A stretch of 34,482 nt of DNA, taken from Actinomycetota bacterium (lineage in GTDB: Bacteria > Actinomycetota > Actinomycetes > Nanopelagicales > Nanopelagicaceae). A model generated the notes under the pieces. The model was not told the DNA's origin and did not search any database. It saw only the letters and a program-made list of their open reading frames with translations. Position numbers and translations under genes: made by a program. The stretch is taken from assembly GCA_002737595.1 (NCBI GenBank), contig NSHZ01000005.1, forward strand, positions 1 through 34,482, written 5' to 3'. Positions 7,987 to 16,022 of this stretch are shown one piece after another; positions within the stretch are counted from its first letter, which is position 1; each line of letters begins with the position of its first letter.

Positions 7987-10707
7987 CTAGACGGCTACTG
8001 GCTTCTTGGCGGCTGCCTTCTTGGCGTCTGCCTTCTTGGCTGCTGCCTTCTCAGGGGCCCTCTTAGCGGCTGCCTTCTTGGCGGCTGCCTTCTTCGGGGC
8101 CTTGTTGGCGCCACGCTGAGGAGAGCGCTTCTTTACGCGTGGGCCCTCCTCCAACTCCTTGGCCCGCTTCTCCGCCAGTAGTTCTAGGGCGCGATCGAGG
8201 GTAAGGGTTTCGATGGGGTCGTTACGACGAAGAGTGGCATTTGTCTCGCCGTCGGTGACATAGGCACCGAAGCGTCCATCCTTGACCACGACTGCGCGAG
8301 TTGAAGCAGGGTCTTGACCGAGCTCTTTGAGAGGTGGCTTAGCAACGCCTCGGCCACGGAACTTAGGAAGCGCATAAATCGCCACCGCCTCATCAAGTGT
8401 CAGTGTGAAGAGCAGTGCCTCTGAATCTATGGTGCGCGAATCGGTGCCACGACGAAGGTAAGGACCGAAGGGACCGTTTTGCGCGGTGATCTCCACTTGA
8501 GTTGTCGGATCGGTACCCACTATGCGCGGAAGTGTGAAGAGTTTGAGTGCATCATCGATACTGATGGTATCGAGACTCATATCTTTAAATAGCGAAGCAG
8601 TCTTTGCCTTCACTGCCTTTGCACCTTTCGTAGGCACATCATCAGGAAGAACTTCGGTGACGTAAGGACCGTAACGACCATCCTTAGCAAGAATGACGCG
8701 ACCGGTGGTGGGATCATTTCCGAGAATGCGCTCGCCACTTGGGCGATTGAAAAGTTCTTGCGCCATCGCGAGTGTTAATTCATCAGGTGCCATATCGAGA
8801 GGAATATTTGTGGTGCGACGGGTCTCTCCCTCACCGATTTCTAAGTAATTTCCAAAACGACCTACTCGAAGCGAGATACCTTCACCTACTTCGAAAGTAT
8901 TTACTTCGCGAGCATCGATCGCACCGAGATCTGCAGTCAGTGCATCTAGGCCGGGGACGCCATCGTGACCAAAGTAGAAACCGGTAAGCCAACGAACGCG
9001 ATCTTCGGTTCCTTCGGCAATTCGGTCAAGATCTTCCTCCATTGATGCGGTGAAATCGTAATCAACCAACTTAGCGAAGTGTTGTTCGAGCAATCCCACC
9101 ACTGCAAAGGCAAGAAAAGTAGGAACCAAGGAACGTCCACGCTTTGATACATATCCGCGGTCTTGAATAGTTTGCAAAATGGTGGCGAATGTTGATGGTC
9201 GTCCAATGCCGAGTTCTTCCATGCGGGCCACCAAAGTCGGTTCGGTGTAGCGCGATGGTGGCTGTGTGGTGTGCCCTTCAGCACCAAATTTTTCAACGGC
9301 AACCGTGTCGCCTTGAGAGAGCGGCGGCAAGCGACGCGCATCGTCATCATCACTGTCGTCTTTCGCCTCTTCGTAAGCGGCGAGGAAGCCAGGAAAAGTA
9401 ACGACGGTGCCAGTGGCCCGGAAATCTACTTTGCGACCATCGGATGCGTCAGCGTCCATATCTACGCGCACTTGGAGCTTGCGAGCATCAGCCATCTGTG
9501 AGGCGACAGTGCGCTTCCAGATCAAGTCATAGAGCGAGAGCTCATCACGTGAGAGTTCGTTAGCCACTTCACCTGGGGTACGGAAAGCGTCTCCCGCTGG
9601 ACGAACTGCTTCGTGAGCTTCTTGTGCGTTCTTAGCTTTTCCGGTGTATTGACGTGGACCTTCCGCTACATGGTCAGCGCCGTAGAGCGCAGCAGCTGAT
9701 GCACGTGCGGCATTGATCGCTGTGGTGGAAAGTGTGGGTGAATCGGTACGCATGTAAGTGATGTAACCGTTTTCATAAAGTCGTTGAGCAACGCGCATCG
9801 TGATCTGAGCGCCCCAACCAAGTCGACGGCCAGCATCTTGTTGCAAAGTAGAAGTGGTAAACGGCGCCTTGGGACGTTCAACACGTGCAGATTCTTCAAC
9901 GCTACGTACTTTGAGGGAACTTCCTTCGAGAACTTGCACGAGCGTAGCCGCACTCTGCTCATTAAGAAGAAGTGTCTCACTCGCTGCTTTAGCAGAGAGT
10001 TTGCCGTCATCACCAAAATCTTTTCCACCCGTGAGTCGCTTGCCATCTACTGAAAGCATGCGCGCCGTAAAACCACCAGCGCATTGAGCATTGATATCCC
10101 ACCAACCAGAGGCAACAAATTTAATACGTTCGCGTTCGCGCTCAACTACAAGACGAGTTGCTACCGATTGCACGCGTCCCGCAGAGAGACGTGGCATGAC
10201 TTTCTTCCAGAGCACAGGAGAGAGGCGATATCCATAGAGACGATCAAGGATTCGACGAGTTTCTTGCGCATCAACGAGTCGTTGATCTAGTTCACGAGTA
10301 TTCGCAGCGGCTTCTACAATTGCTTCCTTGGTAATTTCGTGGAAGACCATTCGGCGTACTGGAACTTTGGGTTGCAATACTTCAAGTAAGTGCCACGCAA
10401 TAGCTTCGCCTTCGCGATCCTCATCTGTTGCCAGAAGAAGTTCGGTGGCATCTTTAAGGAGCGCCTTGAGCTCACTGACTTTCTTCTTCTTATCTCCATC
10501 AACGACATAGAGAGGTTCGAAACCGTTATCTACGTTGACGCCTTCTTTGGCCCACGCGATGCCCTTGTATGCGGCTGGAATATCAGCAGCGCGTTGTGGG
10601 AGATCACGAATGTGACCCACGCTGGCTTCCACCACATATCCATCACCCAAGAATTGACCAATCTTCTTGGCTTTCGCAGGTGATTCAACGATGACCAGGC
10701 GGGTCAT
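7987..10707 (-). CDS. topA: DNA topoisomerase I
   Basis: This 906-residue type IA topoisomerase relaxes negative supercoils. The Toprim domain opens with VIVESPAKAKKIGQFL and carries the metal-binding DEDREGEAIAWH near residues 94-105. The active-site region YITYMRTDSPTLS places the DNA-linking tyrosine near residue 317. The C-terminal third holds several topo-C repeats of the form DGRYGPYV, DGRFGAYV and NGPFGPYL instead of zinc fingers, as usual in Actinobacteria. It ends with about 45 residues of Lys/Ala-rich tail (KKAAAKK units) that binds DNA. The ATG at 10707 has a good AAGGAG eight bases before it. It is followed 38 bases later by the MFS-tmk start and forms a conserved replication-gene block with it. 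Confidence 0.97.
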   Translation of the reverse strand: MTRLVIVESPAKAKKIGQFLGDGYVVEASVGHIRDLPQRAADIPAAYKGIAWAKEGVNVDNGFEPLYVVDGDKKKKVSELKALLKDATELLLATDEDREGEAIAWHLLEVLQPKVPVRRMVFHEITKEAIVEAAANTRELDQRLVDAQETRRILDRLYGYRLSPVLWKKVMPRLSAGRVQSVATRLVVERERERIKFVASGWWDINAQCAGGFTARMLSVDGKRLTGGKDFGDDGKLSAKAASETLLLNEQSAATLVQVLEGSSLKVRSVEESARVERPKAPFTTSTLQQDAGRRLGWGAQITMRVAQRLYENGYITYMRTDSPTLSTTAINAARASAAALYGADHVAEGPRQYTGKAKNAQEAHEAVRPAGDAFRTPGEVANELSRDELSLYDLIWKRTVASQMADARKLQVRVDMDADASDGRKVDFRATGTVVTFPGFLAAYEEAKDDSDDDDARRLPPLSQGDTVAVEKFGAEGHTTQPPSRYTEPTLVARMEELGIGRPSTFATILQTIQDRGYVSKRGRSLVPTFLAFAVVGLLEQHFAKLVDYDFTASMEEDLDRIAEGTEDRVRWLTGFYFGHDGVPGLDALTADLGAIDAREVNTFEVGEGISLRVGRFGNYLEIGEGETRRTTNIPLDMAPDELTLAMAQELFNRPSGERILGNDPTTGRVILAKDGRYGPYVTEVLPDDVPTKGAKAVKAKTASLFKDMSLDTISIDDALKLFTLPRIVGTDPTTQVEITAQNGPFGPYLRRGTDSRTIDSEALLFTLTLDEAVAIYALPKFRGRGVAKPPLKELGQDPASTRAVVVKDGRFGAYVTDGETNATLRRNDPIETLTLDRALELLAEKRAKELEEGPRVKKRSPQRGANKAPKKAAAKKAAAKRAPEKAAAKKADAKKAAAKKPVAV

Positions 10708-10863
10708 TTAGGACTCCTTAAGGAAGGGGTGGAACATAGCGAAGAGCTCCTCAGCGCAGGCCTTACGACCCCGGCTTCTGGACGCTCCTATATATAGAGT
10801 GTGGCGGTAAGGGGCGGGTGCCTGTCAAACTGAAGTCCTATAAGTGCAGGTCAACGCAGTTTT
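10708..10863 (-). promoter_or_regulatory. topA: topA upstream region with candidate promoter elements
   Basis: These 156 bases between the methyltransferase stop and topA carry, on the minus strand, a TTGACA (10823-10828), a CTATATATAG palindrome (10788-10797) and the topA Shine-Dalgarno AAGGAG. TTGACA and the TATATA block are too far apart (about 25 bases) for a standard sigma-70 promoter. One of them is probably used with a poorer partner, which would leave a leader of roughly 80 bases. I cannot decide the start site. Confidence 0.3.
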
Positions 10864-11931
10864 CTAGGCTGGGAGCAAGAGTCCAAAACGAATGAGTTCG
10901 CGGATGAGGTCAATTCCACCCTCATAAGCCGCACTCACCGCCCTCACAAAGTCACTCTCCAGGTAGATCGAGACCACCTCGGGATCAAGAGCTACGGCCC
11001 GGCGCAAGCCACTCGTTTGCACCAGAGTGTGCCCTGAAGCGATGACGTCAGGGTGTGCGGTCCAGGAGCGCTCAAGGATCTCATCGTCTTCCAAATCATG
11101 AGCCAGATTTGCACCAGCGAAATATTCAAGTAGTGCGGGAGCAAGTGGATTTTCGAAGAGATCAAGCTGTTGCGGGATCTCTTCGAGGTAGCGATGCGGG
11201 AAGAATGAGTCCCGTTTGTGTAGCGCGATCCACCCAAAGCCCACGCCGTCGTAGGGCGCAAGGTATTCCAACCAGCGTTTCTTGATTTCTGCGCGATCAG
11301 TGACACCACCATCGTCGAGCCAAAGTTCTACATACTCTTCGGCGGAGAGACTTTCGCGTTGCACTACCCACGCATCACACCCCGTAGGCGCTATCCAATC
11401 AATGAGCCGATTACGCCAATCATCTTTGATTAACCAATTAGCGAGACAGATAAACCAACCATCATCATTCATATAATCTGCCGCGTTACTCACGATTTCT
11501 CGGCTTACTGAATCGCCTTCCATTCCCGCATCGCGATATTCAAAAAGCGCGGTAGGAGCAATCACAAATGGCGGATTGCACACAATGAGATCGAATGTTT
11601 CGCCGGTAACGGGCTGGTAAAGCGAGCCCTGGCGTAAATCGATGCCAATTCCAGAAATTTGTGCACTTCTATGCGCCAATTCCAAGGCGTGGGAGTTTGT
11701 ATCAGTACCAACAATTTCGTCTACATGCTCAGAGAGAAAGAGTGATTGAATTCCAGAGCCGGTGCCTAGATCGAATGCACGCTTGAAGTGTATTCGAGGT
11801 GTGAGAGAGGCGAGCGTCAATGAAGCGTTGCTCATGCCAAGTACATAATCATTTCCGCGCTCTTGAGGCGTTCCTTCATCTGAGAGGAGAAACTTTCCGG
11901 GAAGAGGCTCTTCGACCTTAAGGCCATCCAT
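10864..11931 (-). CDS. Class I SAM-dependent methyltransferase (PrmC/RsmC-like), N-terminally short
   Basis: This is a methyltransferase of the actinobacterial family with a core like N5-glutamine or rRNA guanine methyltransferases. It has the SAM-binding motif I DLGTGSGIQSL, an acidic motif II (VGTDTNSHALELA) and the NPPF catalytic motif in LIVCNPPFVI. The QRESLSAEEYVELWL segment and a C-terminal region of about 130 residues follow. The substrate is unknown. The frame is open up to a TTG at 12030, immediately after the hppA stop. However, codons from there run through a perfect terminator hairpin (11966-12000) and there is no Shine-Dalgarno, so I prefer the ATG at 11931 (355 residues). As I recall the family, members carry a further N-terminal domain of about 100 residues, which is absent here. 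Confidence 0.75.
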   Translation of the reverse strand: MDGLKVEEPLPGKFLLSDEGTPQERGNDYVLGMSNASLTLASLTPRIHFKRAFDLGTGSGIQSLFLSEHVDEIVGTDTNSHALELAHRSAQISGIGIDLRQGSLYQPVTGETFDLIVCNPPFVIAPTALFEYRDAGMEGDSVSREIVSNAADYMNDDGWFICLANWLIKDDWRNRLIDWIAPTGCDAWVVQRESLSAEEYVELWLDDGGVTDRAEIKKRWLEYLAPYDGVGFGWIALHKRDSFFPHRYLEEIPQQLDLFENPLAPALLEYFAGANLAHDLEDDEILERSWTAHPDVIASGHTLVQTSGLRRAVALDPEVVSIYLESDFVRAVSAAYEGGIDLIRELIRFGLLLPA

Positions 11932-11955
11932 CGCGTAGCGAGAAGTAAATCCAGG

Positions 11956-12000
11956 GAGAAAAAGAGAGAGCGGGGAGTCGTTAACCGACTCCCCGCTCTC
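11956..12000 (-). terminator. Rho-independent terminator after hppA
   Basis: The arms GAGAGCGGGGAGTCG (11966-11980 as read on plus) and CGACTCCCCGCTCTC (11986-12000) form a perfect 15-bp stem with a five-base loop. On the minus strand the stem is followed by TCTTTTTCTC. It lies about 30-75 bases after the hppA stop, so it ends the hppA transcript. It falls inside the longest possible reading frame of the methyltransferase gene. Confidence 0.85.
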
Positions 12001-12030
12001 GTTGTTCTTAATTTGCAGGGCCCTTTTCAA

Positions 12031-14319
12031 TTAGCCGATCTGCGTGGATTTGCGCTTGGTGTTGACCAGCGCGGCCACGATGATTGCGAGTGCAACGAGT
12101 GAAATAGTCATTCGGAGACCAGTATTTGCACTATCACCGATGCTGAAGGAGACGATTGCTGGCGTCACTAGGAGCGCCACCAAGTTCATCACCTTGATCA
12201 ATGGGTTGATAGCAGGGCCAGCGGTGTCCTTGAAAGGATCGCCGACCGTGTCACCAATAATCGTTGCCGCATGTGCATCAGAACCCTTGCCACCGTGGTG
12301 ACCGTCTTCCACCATCTTTTTAGCGTTGTCCCACGCGCCACCAGAATTGGCGAGGAAGACTGCCATCAAAGTACCGGTGCCGATAGCACCAGCAAGGTAT
12401 GCACCGAGGGCGCCTACGCCGAGGCCGAAGCCAACTGAGATAGGAGCCAACACTGCGAGCAGACCTGGCGTTGCGAGCTCACGAAGTGAATCCTTCGTGC
12501 AGATATCGACAACGCGGCCGTACTCCGGAAGTTCGGTACCCAACATGATGCCTGGGTGTTCTTTGAACTGATTGCGTACCTCTCGCACGACCGCACCGGC
12601 AGCGCGGGAGACCGCGTTGACAGCAAGACCTGAGAAGAGGAATACCACTGCGGCACCGATGATGAGACCCACAAGGTTTCGTGGATCTGCAACGTCGAGG
12701 ACGCCGCTGAATTGCAATTGATCTGCAATCGACTTGATGTCGATACCAGAGTCAATAACAGCGTTCTTGATTGCAGCAGTGAAGGATCCGAAGAGCGCGG
12801 TGGCTGCAAGTACTGCAGTGGCAATCGCGATGCCCTTGGTGATTGCCTTCGTAGTGTTACCGACTGCATCGAGTGAAGTAAGAACCTTGGCGCCTTCTCC
12901 GTGGACATCGCCAGACATTTCTGCAATGCCTTGTGCGTTATCTGAGATCGGGCCGAAGGTATCCATGGCGACGATGACGCCGACCGTGGTGAGCAAACCG
13001 CAACCTGCGAGCGCAACTGCAAAGAGCGAAACGATGATGCTTCCACTACCTAGCAAGAATGCGCCAAAGACAGCGGATGCGATGAGAAGTGCTGAGTAAA
13101 CAGCAGACTCGAAACCGATTGAGATACCAGCGAGAATTACGGTGGCGGCACCCGTTTGTGATGAAGCAGCTACGTCGTTAACTGGACGACGCCCAGTCTC
13201 GGTGAAGTAACCCGTGAGCACTTGAATAGCGGCAGCAAGGGCGATACCAATGAGTACCGCGATGATGGCAACCATCCGAGGATTAGTGGCTGATTCAACG
13301 TGTGGACTTGGCGCAAAGCCTGCGAAGCTATCTGGCAAGTAAGCAATGGTGGCAACTGCAACGAGTACCGCGCTGATGATTGCTGAGATGAAGAATGAGC
13401 GGTTGATTGCTTGCATTCCACTCTTGTCAGTTGAACGAAGGCGCGTGATGAAGATACCGATAACTGCGGTAACAACACCGATTGCTGGAACGATGAGTGG
13501 GAATACCAAGCCCATCTCGCCGAACGCTGCTTTACCAAGGATGACGGCAGCAACAAGAGTTACCGCATACGACTCGAAGAGATCTGCAGCCATACCGGCA
13601 CAGTCACCGACGTTGTCACCGACATTGTCAGCGATGGTCGCAGCGTTGCGAGGATCATCTTCTGGAATTCCTTGCTCAACCTTACCCACGAGGTCGGCAC
13701 CGACGTCAGCAGCTTTGGTGAAGATTCCACCACCCACGCGCATGAACATCGCGAGCATGGCAGCGCCGAAACCAAATCCTTCGAGAACGGCTGGAGCATC
13801 TCCCTTGTAGATAAGCACGATCGTTGATGCGCCAAGAAGTCCGAGGCCAACAGTAAGCATGCCCACAACGCCGCCAGTACGGAAGGCGATCTTCATGGCT
13901 GGTTGTGCGCCGTGATCCTTAGCAGCGGCAGCGACACGTACGTTTGCACGCACTGCAAGCCACATACCTTGGTAACCCACAAACGCGGAGAAGAGCGCTC
14001 CCAAAATAAAGAAGATGGAGCGGCCAATGCGGATATCCGCATGTCCTGGAAGTGCGAAGAGGAGGAAGAAGACAAGGACAACGAAGACTGAGAGCGTCTT
14101 AAATTGTCGGGTGAGGTAAGCCGCTGCGCCTTCTTGAATTGCAACGGCGATCTTCTTCATGCTTTCGGTGCCTTCATCTGCAGCGAGCACCTGTAAGCGC
14201 AAGCCGTAGGCAACAACAAGGGCTGCGAGCGAAACCGCCATAACGATTACGACGAAGACCAGGTTCATGCCCGTGAGTTGAATAGCGGCCCCCTCGGCAA
14301 TGAGGTGGGTCTTGGACAT
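12031..14319 (-). CDS. hppA: Membrane-bound proton-pumping pyrophosphatase, K+-independent type
   Basis: This 762-residue H+-translocating inorganic pyrophosphatase has about 16 membrane helices and couples PPi hydrolysis to proton export. The PPi/Mg-binding motifs are DVGADLVGK (205-213), DNVGDNVGD (231-239) and, near the C-terminus, GDTVGDPFKDTAGP. The motif GNTTK at 487-491 carries Lys491 where K+-dependent enzymes have Ala, so a K+-independent pump is predicted from established subfamily rules. The ATG at 14319 has GGAGG six bases upstream. The gene appears monocistronic: a GC-rich hairpin lies upstream and a strong terminator downstream. It lets the cell recover energy from PPi released by Acs and polymer synthesis. 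Confidence 0.97.
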   Translation of the reverse strand: MSKTHLIAEGAAIQLTGMNLVFVVIVMAVSLAALVVAYGLRLQVLAADEGTESMKKIAVAIQEGAAAYLTRQFKTLSVFVVLVFFLLFALPGHADIRIGRSIFFILGALFSAFVGYQGMWLAVRANVRVAAAAKDHGAQPAMKIAFRTGGVVGMLTVGLGLLGASTIVLIYKGDAPAVLEGFGFGAAMLAMFMRVGGGIFTKAADVGADLVGKVEQGIPEDDPRNAATIADNVGDNVGDCAGMAADLFESYAVTLVAAVILGKAAFGEMGLVFPLIVPAIGVVTAVIGIFITRLRSTDKSGMQAINRSFFISAIISAVLVAVATIAYLPDSFAGFAPSPHVESATNPRMVAIIAVLIGIALAAAIQVLTGYFTETGRRPVNDVAASSQTGAATVILAGISIGFESAVYSALLIASAVFGAFLLGSGSIIVSLFAVALAGCGLLTTVGVIVAMDTFGPISDNAQGIAEMSGDVHGEGAKVLTSLDAVGNTTKAITKGIAIATAVLAATALFGSFTAAIKNAVIDSGIDIKSIADQLQFSGVLDVADPRNLVGLIIGAAVVFLFSGLAVNAVSRAAGAVVREVRNQFKEHPGIMLGTELPEYGRVVDICTKDSLRELATPGLLAVLAPISVGFGLGVGALGAYLAGAIGTGTLMAVFLANSGGAWDNAKKMVEDGHHGGKGSDAHAATIIGDTVGDPFKDTAGPAINPLIKVMNLVALLVTPAIVSFSIGDSANTGLRMTISLVALAIIVAALVNTKRKSTQIG

Positions 14320-14386
14320 ACGTCCTCCATAGGGTCGGGATAGGCGCGGTCACTGACCAGCGCGGGAACGACCGAATTCTACGGGT

Positions 14387-14421
14387 CTGGGGACCCTGCG
14401 CCGCACAGCGCAGAGCCCCAG
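14387..14421. repeat. GC-rich imperfect hairpin upstream of hppA
   Basis: The outer arms CTGGGG (14387-14392) and CCCCAG (14416-14421) enclose the inner arms CTGCGC (14396-14401) and GCGCAG (14408-14413) with a six-base loop. It sits 20 bases after the end of the small pilus-like gene at 14441. It could end that transcript, but no T-run follows on the minus strand, so it may instead be part of the hppA leader or promoter. Confidence 0.4.
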
Positions 14422-14440
14422 TGAGGTCGCTTTCACCACA

Positions 14441-14779
14441 TCAGCGGTGGGAATCTCTGGATTCTGTCCAATTTGTCCTGATAGCCACGGCTTTGAGGCG
14501 GAAATTGGCGCCGGTGAGATGCGGCCAAGGAGTGGGGGCGATCAGATGGATCTCATCAATATTGCCGTCACCGCACCTCACTAATCGGGCCGAAGGCAAG
14601 TTGGTGCGCACATCGGCGGCCACGGTCTCAAAAGCTTGATGCTGGGTCATCGCATCGCTCGCTTCTTGCATGGCAGTACTTGCCTGCGAATAACTCACCG
14701 CCCATGAAGCTGCCACTCCCCCACCAGCCAAGAAGAGCACCGCGAGTGAAATTACGGTGGCGGTGCGCCCGGCTTTCAA
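14441..14779 (-). CDS. Small membrane-anchored protein, possible TadE/TadG-like relic
   Basis: This 112-residue product has one N-terminal membrane helix (about residues 7-29) followed by an Ala/Ser/Gln-rich helical stretch and a small beta-rich domain with a single Cys (LVRCGDGN). This layout resembles the TadE-like pseudopilin genes that lie between topA and the HAD phosphatase in Mycobacterium (Rv3654c-Rv3656c) and Streptomyces. The identification rests mainly on position, since the sequence itself is weakly diagnostic. Its ATG overlaps the stop of the preceding 66-residue gene as ATGA, so the two are co-translated. No prepilin peptidase, TadA ATPase or TadB/C genes are present in the window. 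Confidence 0.5.
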   Translation of the reverse strand: MKAGRTATVISLAVLFLAGGGVAASWAVSYSQASTAMQEASDAMTQHQAFETVAADVRTNLPSARLVRCGDGNIDEIHLIAPTPWPHLTGANFRLKAVAIRTNWTESRDSHR

Positions 14780-14976
14780 CGAAGGATCCAGTGATAGAGC
14801 TTGGTGATGGCGAAGTCGAGATACGAGAGTGCGGTGGGGGAAGTAAAGATCTTATAAATCACGCTGCCCACCGTGCAGACGGCCGGTGAGGCTAACGCTA
14901 AGAAGCCGATGAATGGCAAGAAGCCGCCTTCACCTTTCGCGCGCGCCAGCACTTGCCGTGGAATAAGAGATTTCAT
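14776..14976 (-). CDS. Small membrane protein, DUF4244-like (Flp/Tad neighbourhood)
   Basis: This 66-residue product has a basic N-terminus, one membrane helix (about residues 18-42) and an amphipathic C-terminus. The segment TVGSVIYKIFTSPTALSYL resembles the C-terminal half of DUF4244 pilin-like proteins from actinobacterial tad clusters. The usual TTAEYA segment at the prepilin cleavage site is not there; GEGGFLPFIGF stands in its place. So it may no longer be processed as a pilin. GAGGAG lies a few bases before the ATG. It is the first gene of a two-gene operon, divergent from the HAD gene. The family assignment is from memory and is moderate at best. Confidence 0.5.
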   Translation of the reverse strand: MKSLIPRQVLARAKGEGGFLPFIGFLALASPAVCTVGSVIYKIFTSPTALSYLDFAITKLYHWILR

Positions 14977-15134
14977 CTCTCCTCATTTCTGAATTGATTG
15001 ACCCCACCCGTCGTGGAGTGGAAGAGATAATCCCGTTGCAAGTGGGAAAGTGAACGGCCCGTGAAATGACTGTGGACAAGGTCGCGACACGTGTAAAAGC
15101 TTCCGTTCCGCTCAACTCGCCGGCATTCTCCGTC

Positions 15135-15140
15135 TACGAT
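15135..15140 (+). promoter_or_regulatory. -10 element for leaderless HAD phosphatase mRNA
   Basis: TACGAT ends six bases before the ATG at 15147, with no Shine-Dalgarno between. This supports the ATG at 15147 over the in-frame ATG at 15066 as the start of the HAD gene. Confidence 0.5.
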
Positions 15141-15146
15141 CACTAC

Positions 15147-15971
15147 ATGTCACCCACTGAAAGCGAAACCACTTCTCGTCAGGGCGCCTTCTTTGACCTT
15201 GATAAAACCATCATTGCAAGATCTTCAGTGCTGGCTTTTGCTACGCCTTTCGCGCGTGCTGGGCTCATGTCAAAGAAAACTTTGCTGAAAAGCGTTTATT
15301 CACAATTGCTCTTCTCGACATCGAGCGCCGACCACGATAAGACCGAGAAATTACGCGCACAGCTCTCAGAGATGGTGGCGGGCTGGCCGATTGATGAAGT
15401 GAAGGAGATCGTCAACGAAACACTTCATAAATTGATCGAGCCAATCATCTTTGAAGAAGCTCTCGATCTTATTGAAGATCATCAGGACGCAGGGCATGAA
15501 GTGGTTATCGTTTCTTCTTCCGGCGAAGAAGTAGTGCGACCTATCGCCACGCTACTCGGAGTCAAGTCAGTGATTGCTACGCGTATGCATTCAGAAGACG
15601 GAAAATACACTGGCGAGATTGAGTACTACGCATTCGGCCAGGCTAAAGCAGATGCAATCATACAATTTGCGTCAGAGAACAATATCGACTTGGCAAAATC
15701 TTTTGCATATTCTGACTCAATGACAGATGTTCCGATGCTTTCGTGTGTTGGAAAAGCACATGCCGTTAATCCCGATAAGGAATTACGCCGACTGGCTATC
15801 GAAAAAGGCTGGAAAGTTCTTACCTTTAAGGAACCGATCTCACTTCAAGATCGTCTCGAATCCGTGCCAAAGAAATCACTAGTGATCGCTGGGGCCGGAG
15901 TAGCAATTATGGGAATACTTGCAGTAGCACAAGGGGTACGTAAGAAAAAGGTTCGCACCCCTACTTCGTAG
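15147..15971 (+). CDS. HAD-superfamily phosphatase, SerB/IB type
   Basis: This 274-residue product is a HAD subfamily IB hydrolase like mycobacterial Rv3661 and plant/bacterial SerB-like enzymes. Motif I is FFDLDKT with nucleophile Asp17 and acid/base Asp19. Motif II is VVIVSSSGEE with its Ser. Motif III/IV appears as SYSDSMTDVPML (FAYSDSMTD), with the metal-binding Asp. A C-terminal membrane helix (LVIAGAGVAIMGILAVA) followed by RKKK anchors it to the membrane, as in relatives. The substrate is unknown; phosphoserine or a lipid or sugar phosphate are candidates. The frame extends upstream to an ATG at 15066, but those residues look unlike protein and the -10 at 15135 fits the later start. 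Confidence 0.9.
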   Translation: MSPTESETTSRQGAFFDLDKTIIARSSVLAFATPFARAGLMSKKTLLKSVYSQLLFSTSSADHDKTEKLRAQLSEMVAGWPIDEVKEIVNETLHKLIEPIIFEEALDLIEDHQDAGHEVVIVSSSGEEVVRPIATLLGVKSVIATRMHSEDGKYTGEIEYYAFGQAKADAIIQFASENNIDLAKSFAYSDSMTDVPMLSCVGKAHAVNPDKELRRLAIEKGWKVLTFKEPISLQDRLESVPKKSLVIAGAGVAIMGILAVAQGVRKKKVRTPTS

Positions 15972-16022
15972 TGACCTCTACTGCGTTTACTTTGTTGTGA
16001 CCTCTACTGCGTTTACTTTGTC
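15971..16022. repeat. Two tandem copies of a 26-bp unit
   Basis: The 26-base unit beginning GTGACCTCTACTGCG and ending TTTACTTTGT plus one base occurs at 15971-15996 and 15997-16022, differing only in the last base. It starts at the stop codon of the HAD gene and covers the last three codons and stop of the convergent Fic-like gene. It is probably a recent slippage or duplication event in the space between two converging genes. Confidence 0.9.

Noticed and set aside
7975..7990. Small hairpin CTAGC/GCTAG between topA and MFS-tmk
   Set aside because: Only five base pairs and no T-run; the gap is just 38 bases, so it is not supported as a terminator.
8000..8110. Short repeats in the topA 3' end as a CRISPR or regulatory array
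   Set aside because: They are codon-level repeats of the Lys/Ala tail of topoisomerase I, in frame and without spacers.
12414..13046. 210-residue minus frame inside hppA
   Set aside because: Shadow of hppA in another frame; Ser/Arg/Gln-rich translation with no family signs.
14930..15115. 61-residue minus frame overlapping the 66-residue gene
   Set aside because: No ribosome-binding site and no protein-like features; the overlapping frame at 14776 has a good Shine-Dalgarno and ATGA coupling.
15066..15146. Upstream ATG start for the HAD gene
   Set aside because: The added 27 residues do not resemble the family, and a -10 element sits right before the ATG at 15147.
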